Both the position numbers and the translations under genes were made by a program. Under the pieces are notes generated by a model. The model searched no databases. It was not told the origin of the DNA and saw nothing but the letters and a program-made list of their open reading frames with translations. 64,000 nt of DNA, taken from Variovorax paradoxus. Its GTDB lineage: Bacteria > Pseudomonadota > Gammaproteobacteria > Burkholderiales > Burkholderiaceae_C. Positions 62,992 through 64,000 of this stretch are shown here, piece by piece; within the stretch, counting starts at the first letter, position 1; the number at the start of each line of letters is the position of its first letter. The stretch is taken from NCBI RefSeq assembly GCF_029919115.1, contig NZ_CP123990.1, positions 2,046,001-2,110,000 of the forward strand, written 5' to 3'.

Positions 62992-63786
62992 ATGACCCCT
63001 CGCACCACCAAGCAGCTGTTCGACCTTACCGGCAAGACCGCCCTCATCACCGGCGGCTCGCGCGGCCTTGGCCTGCAGATGGCGCATGCGCTGGGCGAGG
63101 CGGGCGCGAGGATCATGCTCAGCTCCCGCAAGGCCGACGACCTGGAGCAGGCCGCGGCCGAGCTGCAATCCGCCGGCATCGACGCGCGCTGGATCGCCGC
63201 CGACTGCTCGAAGGAAGAAGACACGCGCCGCCTGGCCGACGAAACGCTACAGCGCATGGGCGCCATCGACATCCTCGTGAACAACGCGGGTGCCAGCTGG
63301 GGCGCGCCGGCCGAGAGCCATCCGGTCGAGGCGTGGGACAAGGTGATGAACCTCAACGTGCGCGGCTATTTCATCCTGTCGCAGCACGTGGCCAACGGCT
63401 ACATGATCCCCAAGAAAACGGGGCGCATCATCAACATTGCATCCATTGCAGGCCTGAACGGCAACCCGCCTGAAATGCAGACGCTGGCCTACAACACCTC
63501 GAAGACGGCGGTGATCGGCTTCACGCGCACGCTGGCCGCCGAATGGGGCAAGTACAACATCAACGTGAACGCGATCTGCCCCGGCTTCTTCATGACGAAG
63601 ATGGCCGCCGGGCTGATCAAGTCGCTGGGCGAGGAAAAGATGGCCTCTCATGCGCCGCTCGGCCGCCTGGGCGATGAAGAAGACCTGAAGGGCCTGACGC
63701 TGCTGTACGCAAGCGATGCCGGCAAGCACATCACAGGGCAGTGGCTCGCAGTCGACGGCGGTGTGAGCGTGGTGCTTGGCGCGTAA
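62992..63786 (+). CDS. Short-chain dehydrogenase/reductase
   Basis: SDR of 264 aa. Cofactor motif T-G-G-S-R-G-L-G-L (TGxxxGxG), N-N-A-G, the catalytic serine in I-A-S-I-A-G, Y-N-T-S-K (YxxxK) and I-C-P-G-F. Arg in S-S-R-K after the second strand suggests NADP preference. Likely a 3-hydroxyacyl-CoA or 3-oxoacyl reductase working with the beta-oxidation genes. GGAGACACCC lies just before the ATG. Confidence 0.92.
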   Translation: MTPRTTKQLFDLTGKTALITGGSRGLGLQMAHALGEAGARIMLSSRKADDLEQAAAELQSAGIDARWIAADCSKEEDTRRLADETLQRMGAIDILVNNAGASWGAPAESHPVEAWDKVMNLNVRGYFILSQHVANGYMIPKKTGRIINIASIAGLNGNPPEMQTLAYNTSKTAVIGFTRTLAAEWGKYNINVNAICPGFFMTKMAAGLIKSLGEEKMASHAPLGRLGDEEDLKGLTLLYASDAGKHITGQWLAVDGGVSVVLGA

Positions 63787-63798
63787 GCTTGGTGCGTA

Positions 63799-64000
63799 AT
63801 GACTGAAGATTCCACCGACATCAACATCCGCTCGTACACGAGCCAGATTCCCTTCGCGCGCCACCTGGGCTTCGAGCTCACCAAGTTCGAGGGCGGCGAA
63901 TCCGAGATCATCTACACCGCCAAGCCCGAGCACCTGAACACCTTCGACGTGACCCACGGCGGCGCCTGCATGACGCTGCTCGACATCACCATGGCGGCCG
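63799..64000 (+). CDS. PaaI/hotdog-fold thioesterase (3' end cut by window edge)
   Basis: The first 67 codons of a hotdog-fold acyl-CoA thioesterase: MTEDSTDINIRSYTSQIPFARHLGFELTKF, then V-T-H-G-G-A-C-M-T-L-L-D, the H-G-G motif typical of PaaI-type thioesterases. It begins 12 bases after the SDR stop, so it belongs to the same operon. Releasing dead-end CoA esters is the usual role. The frame is open to the window end. Confidence 0.85.
   Translation, partial: MTEDSTDINIRSYTSQIPFARHLGFELTKFEGGESEIIYTAKPEHLNTFDVTHGGACMTLLDITMAA

Overview
The window is a high-GC, densely packed stretch of a betaproteobacterial chromosome. The smc-zipA-ligA order, the glnD/map/purL neighbourhood, the BolA-YciB-SelO block and the style of the ABC transporter and beta-oxidation genes suggest Burkholderiales, family Comamonadaceae, most likely Variovorax or a close relative. 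This assignment rests on gene order and protein character only; no 16S gene is present. About 50 protein genes cover nearly all of the sequence, and no gap between genes exceeds about 210 bases. I saw no tRNA, rRNA, CRISPR array, insertion sequence or prophage.

Layout. 1-5151 is a sulfur block: the end of an aliphatic-sulfonate transporter (ssuC, ssuA, ssuB), an O-acetylhomoserine sulfhydrylase, a molbindin-type protein and an EpsC-type serine O-acetyltransferase. 5246-10792 is an accessory stretch: a flavin enzyme with the halogenase WxWxIP motif, an Asp/Glu-racemase-fold protein lacking the second catalytic cysteine, a PanE-like reductase, two flavodoxin-fold reductases and a LysR regulator. 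10929-16584 looks like one seven-gene operon coupling a 1-Cys peroxiredoxin and a small hydrolase to sulfate import (sbp, cysT, cysW, cysA) and ending in dsbB. 16594-19793 (minus strand) holds an orphan ParA-like ATPase, a HipBA toxin-antitoxin pair with a two-site palindromic operator, and a lipoprotein.

19907-27767 is housekeeping: smc, zipA, ligA, a Tyr/Pro-rich small lipoprotein and peptide deformylase. Next come a DoxX membrane protein (minus) and an amino-acid ABC transporter (aapJ, aapQ, aapM) with no adjacent ATPase. 31481-44188 is mostly core metabolism: pgm, glnD and map on minus, purL on plus, then a PpiC-type prolyl isomerase, bolA, yciB and selO on minus. An AraC-type regulator and a secreted carboxylesterase are divergent at 44264-47308.

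47426-64000 is a co-directional catabolic cluster. It holds an acyl-CoA synthetase, two very similar branched-chain-type periplasmic binding proteins with duplicated leaders, livH-livM-livG-livF, a hydratase/3-hydroxyacyl-CoA dehydrogenase, an M20 peptidase, a thiolase, a large acyl-CoA dehydrogenase, a small membrane protein, an SDR and the start of a hotdog thioesterase. Together these supply uptake, CoA activation and every beta-oxidation step for some organic acid; the true substrate cannot be read from the sequence.

The best leads for new biology are the halogenase-like flavoprotein with the odd racemase homologue beside it, the redox/sulfate operon, the HipBA operator pair, the mirror-symmetric map/purL promoter, the duplicated binding-protein leaders with a long hairpin between the two genes, and the lysine-to-arginine change in the Walker A motif of LivF.
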